Position numbers and translations under genes: made by a program
Shown here: piece after piece, positions 39,001 through 50,193 of the stretch
Layout of the letters: each line of letters begins with the position of its first letter
Position numbering within the stretch: the first letter of the stretch is position 1
NCBI RefSeq assembly: GCF_048544455.1
Contig: NC_133529.1
Location: 43,067,456-43,131,455, forward strand
From: Silene latifolia
Taxonomy: Eukaryota; Streptophyta; Magnoliopsida; Caryophyllales; Caryophyllaceae
DNA: 64,000 nucleotides
Direction: 5' to 3'
Notes under the pieces: generated by a model
Database searches by the model: none
Told to the model about the DNA's origin: nothing
What the model saw: only the letters and a program-made list of their open reading frames with translations

Positions 39001-39883
39001 CTTAACATTTACACTTCTAATACCTTAACATTTACACTTCCTATTAGATTACATTTACACTTCTAATTACGTAGCATTTACACTTTACAATTCATGACAT
39101 TTACACTTTAGATCATTACATTTACACTTCTAATAACTTAACATTTATACTTTACAATTCAATACATTTACAATTTACATCAGTGACACTATTTTTAACG
39201 TTCACACTTACATGCTAGCTTTATCTGATGACACAGGTACACGTAAAGCAAGCTGCAGTTGTACGATGTTTGAAAGAACCGGAATCCTATGCCGCCATAT
39301 AATATGGATTTTTTCAGCAAGTGGAATAACTATACCAGAAGATTATGTTCTGAATAGATGGATGAAAGAGTATCTCCAATTAAAGATTTTCAATACTAAT
39401 GGTGAAGGAACAGAAAACATGCAAGTCATCGATGAAAAACAAATTGCAATGTCAATAATGTGGTCAAAAGTTCATGAAGCTGTAGGGCTCCTTCGAGACA
39501 AAGGAATAGCTGATGTTGACAGCTTTTCCGTTGTAATTAGATCATTTAAACAGTCTCTGTCACCATTAGGGGAAGTGTTGAATAAAAATCAACAAATGGA
39601 GAAATTTCTGAATTGTACGGCATGTGAGGTAGTGACGATATTGCCACCAAAGAATTCGAAAAACAAGGGGACCGGAAAAAGATTGCTATCAGCCAAAACA
39701 AAAGCAATGGCGTTGGCTAGGAAACCCAAACGTAAGTGTAAGAATTGCAAGAGAATGACAAATCACGACAAGAGAAACTGCCCTAACCCCTTCTCAGCAC
39801 ACACGCCATTGTGCGAAGGGTCGTCTGAACCAGAAGAGGATAAAGGAGAGGAGGAGGAAGAGCTGGAGTCAGAACAAGAATAG
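36079..39883 (+). pseudogene. FAR1-type MULE transposase, probably frameshifted
   Basis: Exons 36079-36544, 36631-37774 and 39237-39883 are proposed from GT-AG borders and reading phase. Exon 1 encodes a FAR1 DNA-binding domain (VEDAVTFYKIYAIACGFDVR, then FHEGHNHEL). Exon 2 encodes the MULE DDE domain: Asp in SFDPTYSTNKY (about residue 250), Asp in ITDLDPGIIKS (about 313), the C/H site RHRFCMWHIMNK and Glu in RSESENSFFKRF (about 425). Near 37555-37600 the homologous sequence switches frame (to LEIHAAKVYTYSAFHKF), implying one or two single-base indels. Exon 3 holds a SWIM zinc finger (CSCTMFERTGILCRH), a zinc knuckle CKNCKRMTNHDKRNC and an acidic tail. The protein would cut and rejoin element ends. 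This copy is probably inactive. Confidence 0.85.
37775..39236 (+). repeat. Motif block B: transposase intron made of CATTTACACTT arrays
   Basis: A donor at 37775 (CGAG|GTAGTT) and an acceptor ending 39236 (GACACAG) bracket 1462 bases that are almost wholly array, roughly 70 motif copies. A higher-order repeat of about 380 bp is visible: ACATTCAAATCCC recurs at 38222, 38602 and 38983. The intron falls just before the SWIM finger and keeps phase. Confidence 0.88.
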
Positions 39884-40149
39884 ACGTCGGATCGTGACAA
39901 GTGTTGCTCTATATATTTTGATTTGTGTAACTTTAAACTTTGATGTGCTATAATGGAGCGGGTGATTAGGAATTGGTCTCATGGCAAAGATAACTTTGAA
40001 CTGCAGTTGGTGTAACTTTTAGTAACACCAACGTTAGAGTTACATTGTCATAAGACCAAAATCTCTCTGTTTTATTAGATAGCCAAACATTGTGTTACTT
40101 GAACTTATTTTGGATTACTTATGTTATTTCAAGTAACAGTTACACTTAT

Positions 40150-40625
40150 TTTCAAATAACTGGTGTTAACATTTACACTTGCCATGTCAGCAAATTTACA
40201 CTTCAAGTATCTTCACATTTACACATACTATATCCTCACATTTACACTTTGAATATCTTCACATTTACACTTCCAATTTAGTCAGATTTACACTTTATTT
40301 GTTCACATTTACACTTCTCCTATATTCACATGTACACTTTCTATTTGTTCACATTTACACTTTCTATTTGTTCACATTTACACTTTTTTTTGGTTCACAT
40401 TTACACTTGGGCTGTCACCACATTTACACTTCCCATATCCCCACATTTACACTGAAATTCAATTTAATTTCAGTGTGTTTACATTCACACTTTCAGTATG
40501 ATGAAGTTGACACTGACAGTGTTAACATTTACACTTTAAGTGTGCTAACATTTACACTTAAAGTGTAAATGTGACTAAATTGCAATTAACAGTTACACTT
40601 GCAATTTAGTCACATTTACACTTTG
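40150..40625 (+). repeat. CATTTACACTT motif block C (between the convergent genes)
   Basis: About 20 copies follow the transposase stop. The block ends in an exact 26-bp inverted repeat (40560-40585 and 40599-40624) that contains the motif once in each orientation. Confidence 0.9.
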
Positions 40626-42754
40626 AAAAAACTATGATTATAACTGCGAAAAAATAGTCAACCATTACACTTCATTACTGTAATGATTACACTTGCAAAC
40701 ATTGCCAACCAAAGTACAAAACATTCTTTTCTAAGTTCAAGATTGCCAAACAAAATACATTTAAAAAAAAAATATGTCCACAAATTGATCACTTTTTCGA
40801 TAACACAGCCTTAATTTTGCGCTTCTTTTGCAACTTGGCCCACAAATCTTCTTTTCCAGCGATAAACTCATTCAACTTTGCTTCAAAAATGTCTCTGTTG
40901 ACATTTATGTCAGCTAGAACAAGAGTCGCCACCAACTCGACTACCAAGTACCGTCGATTCCTATTCCTCTCCAAGTCTGGATGATCAAAAGGTTGACCCT
41001 CGTACATCAGCATATACATCATACAGAAAATCCCTGATTCTGTTATGTTAGGAAGCGGTGTTTGGCGCCTGAATGGGATTTGCCGATGCTCAAAGCTAGT
41101 AATCTCATATCCCCTGTCCGTTCTGACATCCAAGTAATCGCTAACAGCTGATGCCACTTGGCGAGTAACATTGCACATTTCAGACTGATCCCAGTTGGCA
41201 TGATGTTGGTAGTCAAGGAGATCAACAGTTTATTGTCCAAAATTTATACATACGCATGCAAAGTGCCCACCAATGTTGACAGGTATGAAGATAAACTCGG
41301 CATTCAGGTTGAAAGTTTTAGCACAGTCCTGGATATAGGTATCCCAAATGTGATACAGCCGATCAGTGATGTCATTAGACTGTGAGTCTGCTTCACGTAT
41401 ATCCAAAAGCTGCATGATACATTCCTGTTCAGAGAAGTGAGTGAGCCTACATAATAAAAGTAAAAACTAATGTATGACTTTTAAGCTTTGTGCGGGAGGG
41501 GGGGTGTACCATCTGACGTATCCCAAAGAAGGCCATCCTAGGAAGTAAGTATTCAGCAGACTCCAAATGGTTCAGCAAAACAGCCCAGGACTCAATGACA
41601 ATAGGCGACATTACAACCTCAGGAAGCATGGTCATGATGTCGGGACCGGTATTGTGCGGCATGCCTCTCGTATACCAAGAGATTGATTCGCTGCAATGAA
41701 ACACACGTATAATAGTAAGAAATTGAGAAGTAATTACAAATTAAACATATAAACTAATTGGCCCTGTTATAAGAGTCTGGCAGATACTAACGAATTTTCA
41801 AAGTTGTAGTCGTCTAACAAGCAATAGTCCACCGCATGCTTTCGCCGTGATCGAACACCCCTGACCAAACTTTGATTGTTCCGTAAGAAGGTCGAGACAA
41901 CAAGAGTCTGCGTACCGGCAGGCCCACAGTCAATGGAGCATCCCAAGCCATCCCCCCCGCCCCGGGGGCGGCTCCTCACGGCTGACAAAGGTTGGCTACC
42001 TGAAGACTGCGCTGACGCTTGAACAACAACGGGGCTGCTTTCCACCTGTATGGCTACAGGATTAACCACAGGGCTTCCTTCTACGCGTTTAGGGGGTGGG
42101 ACTGCAACACGGGGACGTTTACTGTACGTAATCTCTTCCTCATCGTCCAGACTCCGCTTCTGTGCAACTTGGGAGACCAAATTCACACCTTGACCATACT
42201 TTTCCTTGAATTGGGTTATCCTTGCGCGAACGCTCTCCCTCACTTTGTTATGGTCACTCAGGATAAGGATCAACACCACTTCAACACGGACGAGGTTGAT
42301 AACGTCCATCTGACCTAAGGCGCAGTCAAAAAGCTTTCCATTGAAAAGCAGCATGTGTATCATCATGTACACCCCGCAATCAAACGCAGAATACCCCGTA
42401 CCTTGCCATTTAAATTCGACATTGACAAATTTAAACCCGACGACCTTTGAACCTCTAACAAACCCTTTAGACTCCGGATACCCACCCATTAAATCACACT
42501 ATAAGAGGAATTTCCAAAAAAAATAGTCAATTTAAAAACAGTGTTTACAATTCCAGAATACATATACAGTAAAGACTAAATTAAGGTATGCTATTTATAA
42601 TTATTACCGCAATACGCGAAATTCCAAAATATGGAAGCTTCTCAAAATCATCGTCGTAGCGACGGTTGTCCAAATACTGTATCTGCTCGGAAATGAAGTT
42701 TATGCATGCACAGCTGTAATGATCATTATTGCCAGATAAGATCGGGATGAAGAC

Positions 42755-43540
42755 CTGGCGGATGTGACAACAAATACAGAAAAGATACACTCAGTAAACT
42801 TTCACATTTACACTTTCAATGATTCGTCACATTTACAGACCCTGTGTCATGACATTTACACTTTCCATATATTCACATTTACACTGTATATGTCATGACA
42901 TTTACACTTCATATTTAGTCACCTTTACACTCCCTATGTAATGACATTTACATTTTCTATAAAATCACATTTACACTTCCTATGTGATGACATTTACACT
43001 TTCCATATATTCACATTTACACTTTATATGTGCTGACATTCACACTTCCTATTTAGTCACCTTTAATCTCCCTATGTCATCACATTTACACTTTCTATAT
43101 AATCACATTTCCACTATACATCATGGCATTTACACTTCACTATGTATCACATTTACACTTCATATTTCATTACATTTACACTTCACAATATCTCACGACA
43201 TTTACAGTTCACTATGTCTCACGTTTACACTTCATATGTCATGACATTTACACTTTATATATATTCACATTTACACTTTATATGTGCTGACATTTACACT
43301 TTCTATTTAGTCACCTTTACACTCGCTATGTCATCACATTTACACTTTCTATATAATCACATTTACACTATACATCATGACATTTACACTTCACTATGTA
43401 TCACATTTACACTTCATATTTCATGACATTTACACTTTCTTCTTAATCACATCCAGGCATTTACACTTTCTCTGAAAATCACATATACACTTTCGGTGTG
43501 ATGACATTTACACTTCACAATAGGTCACATTTACACTTAC
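42755..43540 (+). repeat. Motif block D: Ulp1-gene intron made of CATTTACACTT arrays
   Basis: On the minus strand a donor at 43540 (ATATG|GTAAGTG) and an acceptor ending 42755 (CCGCCAG) define an intron of 786 bases that is nearly all array (roughly 35 copies). The motif reads CATTTACACTT on the plus strand, so it is antisense in this transcript. Confidence 0.87.
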
Positions 43541-46055
43541 CATATCAGATCCAAGTTGAAATGGAGACAAACAGGATTGAATCCAAGCATCCCACCCAGC
43601 CCATATTTTTGTCAAGAACAATTCCTTTCTTCTTGGCTTTCCAAATATCCAGTGCAGGGCTCTGTTCAAATGAAGGGCAGCGCTATTAAATTTACACACT
43701 TACGTTACAATTAAATTGGAACTATAAAAATTGCATTGAGTGAGGATAGGACAAGTACGGTGTGACTAAGCCCGAAGAAACAACGAGAGGATGCAACTGG
43801 TGCAGTTTGGTCATACATCATCTTATTGATTAGTAGGCACCAACAATCGATTACAGAATTCATAACTTTCTGTCCAGGTTCAAGGGTTAACATGTCTTCC
43901 CGTGACACAAAGAAAAAGTCTGAAAAAACATCCAATTCTTCCCTACAAAAAAAGAAAAAATTATATAAGGCAAACATGGTTACGACAACATATAAGTATT
44001 AATATGTTTGACATAGAAATTAATCAACTCACCCTTTCAACCAAGCTTCTGATTTGTTAAATACGTAGTCCAGGACGTATTTCCTTTCCTTAAAAACACC
44101 CCTAAATAATTTCTTATTCAGCGGCAGGTCTACAGTAACAAAGCCCTGCTCGGGGGCGGGTTCCCCACAATCCATGGTGCACGTCAGATTCTCAGGGACC
44201 ACTTCCATGCACTGTAAGGGCTCAGATGAATGAAATAGGAAAGGGTGGTGATCCATATTACTCCGGGGGACATAAATTTCCCGACCGTCCACAGGAACGG
44301 CTGGTTGAGAAGGTCCTGCCGCATCAGTCGTTACAAAAACCTCACCTGGAACCCCCTTAAATGCCTCAGCTAGCTCTGCAGTAGATATAAACGTACACTG
44401 AAATTCCGGCAACTTAAACTCAGAGGAGGGTGCATCAACATCCACCTTATCTGCTCCCTCTACAACATCCATGGGCTTGTCATCATTCTGAAATGAACCA
44501 GGACAACCGGATAGTGCAGTAGGGCGTTCACCTTGCTCGTTGACCATGCCACTACCAATCTCTAACCCTTTTTGCGACGCATCTTCACGGACTGTGGTCG
44601 AAACAACGCCAGGCTCACCATCCGATACTTTCGTACCACTAACTTGGCGTCGCTCACCGGGTTGTTCACTCCCGGTGCACCGCTGGCATCCACAGCCTCA
44701 CCAGGCACTAGTCCATCCACCGGTGGATCGGGCCCACAGCAGGGCCCCTGATCTTGGGGCGGCTCCATATCCATTCCCTGCACCGCCTCATCCTGGTCTG
44801 TCGGTGCACCACTAACATCCACATCCACGCCAGGCACTAGTCCTACCACCAGTGATTCGGGCCCACAGCGGGGGCCCTGATCTGGAGGCGGCTCCATATC
44901 CATTCCCTATACAGCCTCGTCCTGTTCTCTCGGTGCACCACCCTGTGCCACTTCACTGTCACCGCTGTCTGACAACTTTTTCAGCGCGTTATCAATATCA
45001 GCTGTCGCTATAAATTTCAACTGAAATGAAGACGAATCATCTTCAATTGACGGGACTACCACATCCGCATCCACCTTGTTCGCTACTTTTGAAAAAGACG
45101 CCTCCCCTTCACCAGAAACAGGCCCCTGTTCTTGAGCCAGCTCCATATCCATACCCTGCACAATCTCATCCTCACCTATCTCGACGTGACCCTCGCCGCT
45201 TCACCACCACCATCCCCAACATCTGTCAAACCTTGCAGCGCATTATCAATATCAGCAGTCGAAATAAATTTTAGTTGAACTGAAGATGAACCATCTTCAG
45301 TTGACTGACTTACCACATCCGCATCAACCTTATTCGTTGCATCTGACTTACACTTCTGAACAACATCTTCAGCTTTCTCAGGGGCACCACTAGTGTCAGG
45401 CACTTCCCCTCCCAAACTTTCCTGCTCCTCGTTCAATGAGGGCTTTGTGTAAGCTTCTTCAACTTCATCCGGGCTATAAATTTTCTCTAGAATCTGCCGA
45501 TCAGTGTATTGAGTCAAGTCGTCGGTCAAATCTAGCCCGCATTCCTCTTCCTCTCGTCGACAGGCTTCGTTAAGTTCAGCGGTGTTGTAGAAAACAGCGG
45601 TCTCCATTACCTGTGACATCGCCGCATCACCTGCTTTATCACCCAAATCAGAATCTTCTGCAAGTGATACATGCTCTACAGTAGGCGTAAACTCAAACTT
45701 AGGAGCCTTGGTCTTTTTTTTCTTGCTTGCCTTTGTTTTTTTCTTGGCCACCTTCCCAACATCTGACAATGAGGGAGCGTTATCATTATACTTCTTCATT
45801 TGGGAAACTAAATTTCCAAATTCTTCAATATTCCTTCACCTTTGCACCTTCAAAAAAAGCTTGCGTCGCTTGTGACGGAACAAGATCAGTTGAAGAAGTA
45901 GCACCTGTTGTTAAATTCTTAAGCATTGCAGCTGCATCCGTATACCAGGAATAGAAGGCCACAACGTTCCTTTGAATCTTCAAGTACAGCTCGTGTACAC
46001 CCTACAATTGGTAACAAAAAAAGATTTAAGAGTCTAGATACACAAAATATACCTG

Positions 46056-46079
46056 CTCAATATATATATATATATATAT

Positions 46080-46157
<78 letters not shown>
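46056..46157. repeat. (TA)n microsatellite in Ulp1-gene intron
   Basis: About 100 bases of nearly pure TA with a few CATA interruptions, within the proposed intron 46209-46002. Confidence 0.95.
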
Positions 46158-46160
<3 letters not shown>

Positions 46161-47309
46161 TATTAAAAAAAATATGCGATTAATTAAACATTCATAACAT
46201 AAATCTTACATCTACAGCCCTAGCTTTCAACTCATCGTCATCTTCAACACTGGGAGGGAGTTCAATCTGAATAAACTTCTTATCGGGTGATGTACCCGAC
46301 GTTGAAATCAGAAGAGGCATAGGGCTTGCCAATGGCGCCTTGGGCGCGCCAGCTATAGCCAACATCGTATTACCAGTGTCCTTCTCATCAGGGGTCTTGT
46401 TTTGACATCGCGGGTACTTCACCTTCGACAAAGTTAGTCGACCCAGTGGACCCACGTCCAGCTCATCCTTTAACCTCTTCGATAGAGTTTTCAGATCCCA
46501 ATGCTGAATAAGTGGAAGGCCATCTGGGCAACTCTTGCCACGGTAATCATACCGCTGAAAATAAGTAATCATAAGGAAAGGGATACAACCAAGCAGATGT
46601 GACTGCACGCTGCGAGCCTCGGCTGCAGCATTAGCTAAACATTCCAATACATATGAGCACCAGTCATACTCCAGTATGGCACTCACATCTTCAACCACTT
46701 TCAAAAGTTTGATTTCAATGTCGGCGCAAGGAATGATGAAATGCTAAGAAGCATAAACAGGAGGCAGAATTCATCACCTCCATCTTTGAATTGCTCTGAC
46801 TCAATATAATTGAAGACATCTTCTAAAGGAATAGAATCAGAATTTGATTTCACTTTGAACTTTTTGCGCCACAGTTGTTTTATGCGCACATATTTTTCAT
46901 CTTTAGCACTAGGCATATGTCCAGTAGGTACTATTTCCATCTCTCTCTCACCAACAGGTAACATGAAACAGTCATAGACATCATACTTAGTAACCATAAA
47001 CTCCTTCAACTCCGACGCCCTGAAAACATGAGAACCATCGCTGAAAGCCTCAAGAAATTCAGGAACATGTGAAAGCGGGAAACTTCTGAGTTTAAGATGA
47101 AGCAGCCCCCCAAATCCAATCCTCTGTACAGCGGCTCGTTGGGCAATATTAAGCTTACTAATAAGCTTGTGAAGCCGGTTGGGGCGACACTTAACGGAAA
47201 CAGTAGGGGTAACTTGTGGTTGTTCTCCGCTTTCAGGTACTTCTCCATCAGATACCATCTGAATCAGCCACAAAAAGTACATAAGAAATGCACAATATCA
47301 GTCAACCTA

Positions 47310-48075
47310 TAACAGTCTACACATTTACATTTATACTTACTCTATCCTCACATTTACACTTCCAGTATCTTCACATTTACACTTCCAATTTAGTCAGATT
47401 TACCCTTTATTTGTTCACATTTACACTTCTCCTACACTCACATTTACACTTCCATTATCTGCACATTTACACTTCCAATTTAGTCAAATTCACCCTTTAT
47501 TTGCTCACATTTACACTTCTCCTACACTCACATTTACACTTCCATTATCTTCACATTTACACTTCCAATTTAGTCAGATTTATAGTTTAACTGTTCACAT
47601 TTACACTTACTATATCCTCACATTTACACTTCCAGTATCTTCACATTTACACTTCCACTTTAGTCAGATTTACACTTTATTTGTTCACATTTACACTTCT
47701 CCTATCCTCACATTTACACTTCTAGTATCTTCACATTTATACTTCCAATTTAGTCAGATCTACCCTTTATTTGTTCACATTTACACTTCTCCTACACTCA
47801 TATTTACACTTCCATTATCTGCACATTTACACTTCCAGTTTAGTCAGATTTACAGTTTTAGTGTTCACGTTTACACTTAATCTATCCTCACATTTACACT
47901 TCGAATATCTTCACATTTACACTTCCAATTGAGTCAGATTTACACTTTATTTGATAACATTTACAGTTCTCCTATCCTCACATTTACACTTTCTATTTGT
48001 TCACATTTACACTTTTTTTTGGTTCACATTTACACTTGGGCTGTCCTCATATTCACAGTCTCAATTACATCACAT
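47310..48075 (+). repeat. CATTTACACTT motif block E (upstream of the Ulp1 gene)
   Basis: About 35 copies lie just upstream of the minus-strand start codon. A longer unit of about 90 bp recurs (TTTAGTCAGATTTACCC..TTTATTTGTTCACATTTACACTTCTCC at about 47390, 47480, 47570 and 47660). The composition resembles block C at the other end of the gene. Confidence 0.9.
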
Positions 48076-48555
48076 TTACAATCCCTAAAAACAGGCTCGA
48101 TTAAAACCCTAACAAATACATTGACACTACTCATCAATTCAAACACGCAATAAAATCACATAAATTGAAACACGCAATAAAATTGAAACACGCAATATAA
48201 CAATTACGACTCAAGCATAATTTGCAAAATTAAAAAATTACAACAAAGAAAAGAATAAAGGATGATCAATGAATTACCTTCAAAGTGAGGTAAAGAAACA
48301 AAGATAGGAACTACAAGGGTTTGAATGCGATAAAATATAGAAAAGAAAATGGAACTGTTATATTAGGTAAGGAAGATAAATGGAACAGTAAGGAATAGAA
48401 AAGAAATAAAGAAATGTGAGATGAAAGACAGGAATAAGGAAGGACGGTTTTTTGAAATTATGAGGAGGTTGTATGAGATAGTGGAGGGAAGTTGAATAAC
48501 GTGCAAGTGACTGATGGAGGAACATACATGCAGAATGGAACAGTAAGTCTAATAG
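48076..48555. other. Right flank of the MULE, nothing recognised
   Basis: A/G-rich DNA without ORFs or motif copies. It may hold the right end of the MULE, but no counterpart to the left flank could be recognised. Confidence 0.35.
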
Positions 48556-48557
48556 GC

Positions 48558-49603
48558 TAAGGAGAACCACTACGATGATGAGAATCATGAGAACCACAAA
48601 TAATACTAATACTAATACTAATAATACTAATAATAAAATAATACGGAGGAGATTTTTGTTTGAAGCTATGCGCACCCAAACCCTTCTATATCTCAATTCA
48701 TTTCCCCATTTCCACTTTCTCTCTCATCTTTTTTCCTCTCTCTTCGACAATTCTCATCACCGATAATCCTCTCCGATCATCCTCTCCGATCATGCGCTCC
48801 GATCATCTTAGTACTCAAATTCGCTTCTCAAGTTTGCTTCAGGTCGTTCATCAGCACCATTTTCGGACCTCTTATCCGCTTCAACCGCCATCAACAAGGT
48901 TCATACCTTCATATTAAGGTACTCAACTGCTCAAATTAATGGCGATTTCACTCCATACTTTCCCTAATTAGTTCATGCATGTCATTTTAGCTCATATTCA
49001 TCAATTTTTTGTCATGTTATTAACCCTAATTTCTTGTAGTTTCTCTATTTAAGCTAATTAATTGTTGTTGTATGACAAATTATGAGATTGTAGTCTTAGT
49101 TTCAGTAAATTAAGCAATACTCGAACCCTAATTCAACATGTCCTTTGTTACTTTTCATTTTCAACCTGCGAAAATGCTTTATTCCACTTCTCCAATCATA
49201 TAACATGTTATTAGGTTTAGGTAATTGCTGAATTCTTCTTAATGAAACTTTGATTACAATTAGTAGTTGTTGTTGCTGAATTTTTATGCTTTGAAATTGT
49301 TGAAATTTTGATTACATCATTTTTCTACAGTTTATAATAGTTTGAAAATTTGATTAATAGTTATCAACTTCTAATTTCTGGATTTGCTGCTACAATTGTT
49401 TACATTTCGAGTTCGAATCGATTTTTTGTTGTTAAATTAACCTGGATTTTGTTGACCTGCTCCTGAAATTGTATACATTTGAAGTTGTTACTTAAGCTGC
49501 ATATCATCGTCTTACTGCAGAATTTGTTCACATTTCGTTTCTAAATAATGCATATTTAGTCTAGTATACGTGTTGTGTTTCAAGCTCTTCAACATCTGCT
49601 TTG
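48558..49603 (+). other. TIR-like GAGAACCAC end followed by possible leader sequence
   Basis: AGGAGAACCACTACGATGAT and CATGAGAACCAC at 48558-48598 are related to the TIR element end at 34046 and have the same orientation. No opposite end was found. A degenerate TAATAC repeat comes next. Then a C/T-rich stretch (48690-48860, CTCTCCGATCATCC repeats) looks like an mRNA leader. No coding gene is supported before the Tat-like LTR starts. Confidence 0.35.
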
Positions 49604-50023
49604 TGTAGATACCTCATTTCTGCACCTCCCGCAAACCACCCGGTGATGATTGGGCCGCATGTTTGGTACGCGGAACGATTGGTGACAGTTCGTAAGTTTA
49701 TCGTCAAGTGATTGCTCAAACACTGATGTCTACCTCTTAGTTGTCATCTACGCGCCGATACGGTCGTTTTGGCAGTAATTAGAGTACATTTGGAGTCCGG
49801 GCCTAAAACCGTCTTCATTTTCTGATAACCGCTAAATCCCGAGTCAGAATGTTCTTGAATGTTCTGGATATTTCTATTCCATATTTTATAAATATTTCAC
49901 AATATTTTATTCTTTGGTAAACAATTTCCCGTAATATTCATACAAAATATTAAGGAAAATAAGATTATCCCGTCATTCCATAAACCAAACACGGAAATCT
50001 TTCTTCCGCAGGAGGAAACCACT

Positions 50024-50100
50024 TGGGAACAGACGCAGCAGGTGCTGCGCCTCTTCCAAGAGACGCAGTGACTGTTGCGCCTCTTCCCAGGTCCTTTTCT
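50024..50100. promoter_or_regulatory. Palindrome cluster in Tat-like LTR (CGCAGCA-GG-TGCTGCG)
   Basis: AGACGCAGCAGGTGCTGCGC holds complementary arms CGCAGCA/TGCTGCG around GG. It is followed by related GACGCAGTGACTGTTGCGCC. It lies 85-160 bp upstream of the TATA box at 50184-50193. Related GACGCA/GCTGCG strings recur at 50632-50720. Confidence 0.5.
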
Positions 50101-50183
50101 GCGTATTTTTCGTATCTTTTTCATATCTTTTCGAGATTCACTTCCAAAGTCTCTCCGAAAACCCTATTCCTTCATGTGATTAG

Positions 50184-50193
50184 TATAAATAGG
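50184..50193 (+). promoter_or_regulatory. TATA box of Tat-like LTR copy 1
   Basis: TATAAATAGG, followed by a pyrimidine-rich stretch typical of an LTR transcription start. Confidence 0.6.

Larger units (their letters stand above)
40789..47258 (-). pseudogene. Two-domain Ulp1-like (C48 peptidase) gene of the MULE, with lesions
   Basis: Proposed exons on the minus strand are 47258-46210, 46001-44033, 43942-43759, 43661-43541, 42754-42609, 42498-41792, 41700-41510 and 41424-40789, all with GT-AG borders. The N-terminal domain contains RIGFGGLLHLKLRSFPLSHV. The middle is acidic and repetitive. Peptidase domain 1 has SREDMLTLEPGQKVMNSVID, His in NNDHYSCACINF, Asp in YLDNRRYD and Cys in FDCGVYMMIHML. 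Domain 2 repeats this order: MTMLPEVVMSPIVIESW, His in GGHFACVCINF, Asp in VDLLDYQ and Cys in SGIFCMMYML. Lesions include frame shifts near 46735, 45826 and 45187, TAG at about 44904 and TAA at 41230-41232. Ulp1-type enzymes remove SUMO. What this TE version does is unknown. Confidence 0.78.

Noticed and set aside
37775-39236. CRISPR-like appearance of regularly repeated short motif with variable spacers.
   Set aside because: The motif is only about 11 nt, spacers are short, irregular and themselves repeated, there are no cas genes, and it lies in introns of a plant transposon.
40179-40568. 129-codon plus-strand ORF with repeated FTFTL/HLHF residues (likewise 42984-43426, 47288-47590 and 35549-36072).
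   Set aside because: These are translations of the CATTTACACTT array. The periodic Thr-Phe-Thr-Leu pattern follows from the DNA repeat, and the ORFs end where the array changes.
48660-48917. 85-codon plus-strand ORF in a C/T-rich stretch.
   Set aside because: Composition fits an mRNA leader with CTCTCCGATCATCC repeats. No protein similarity is recognised.
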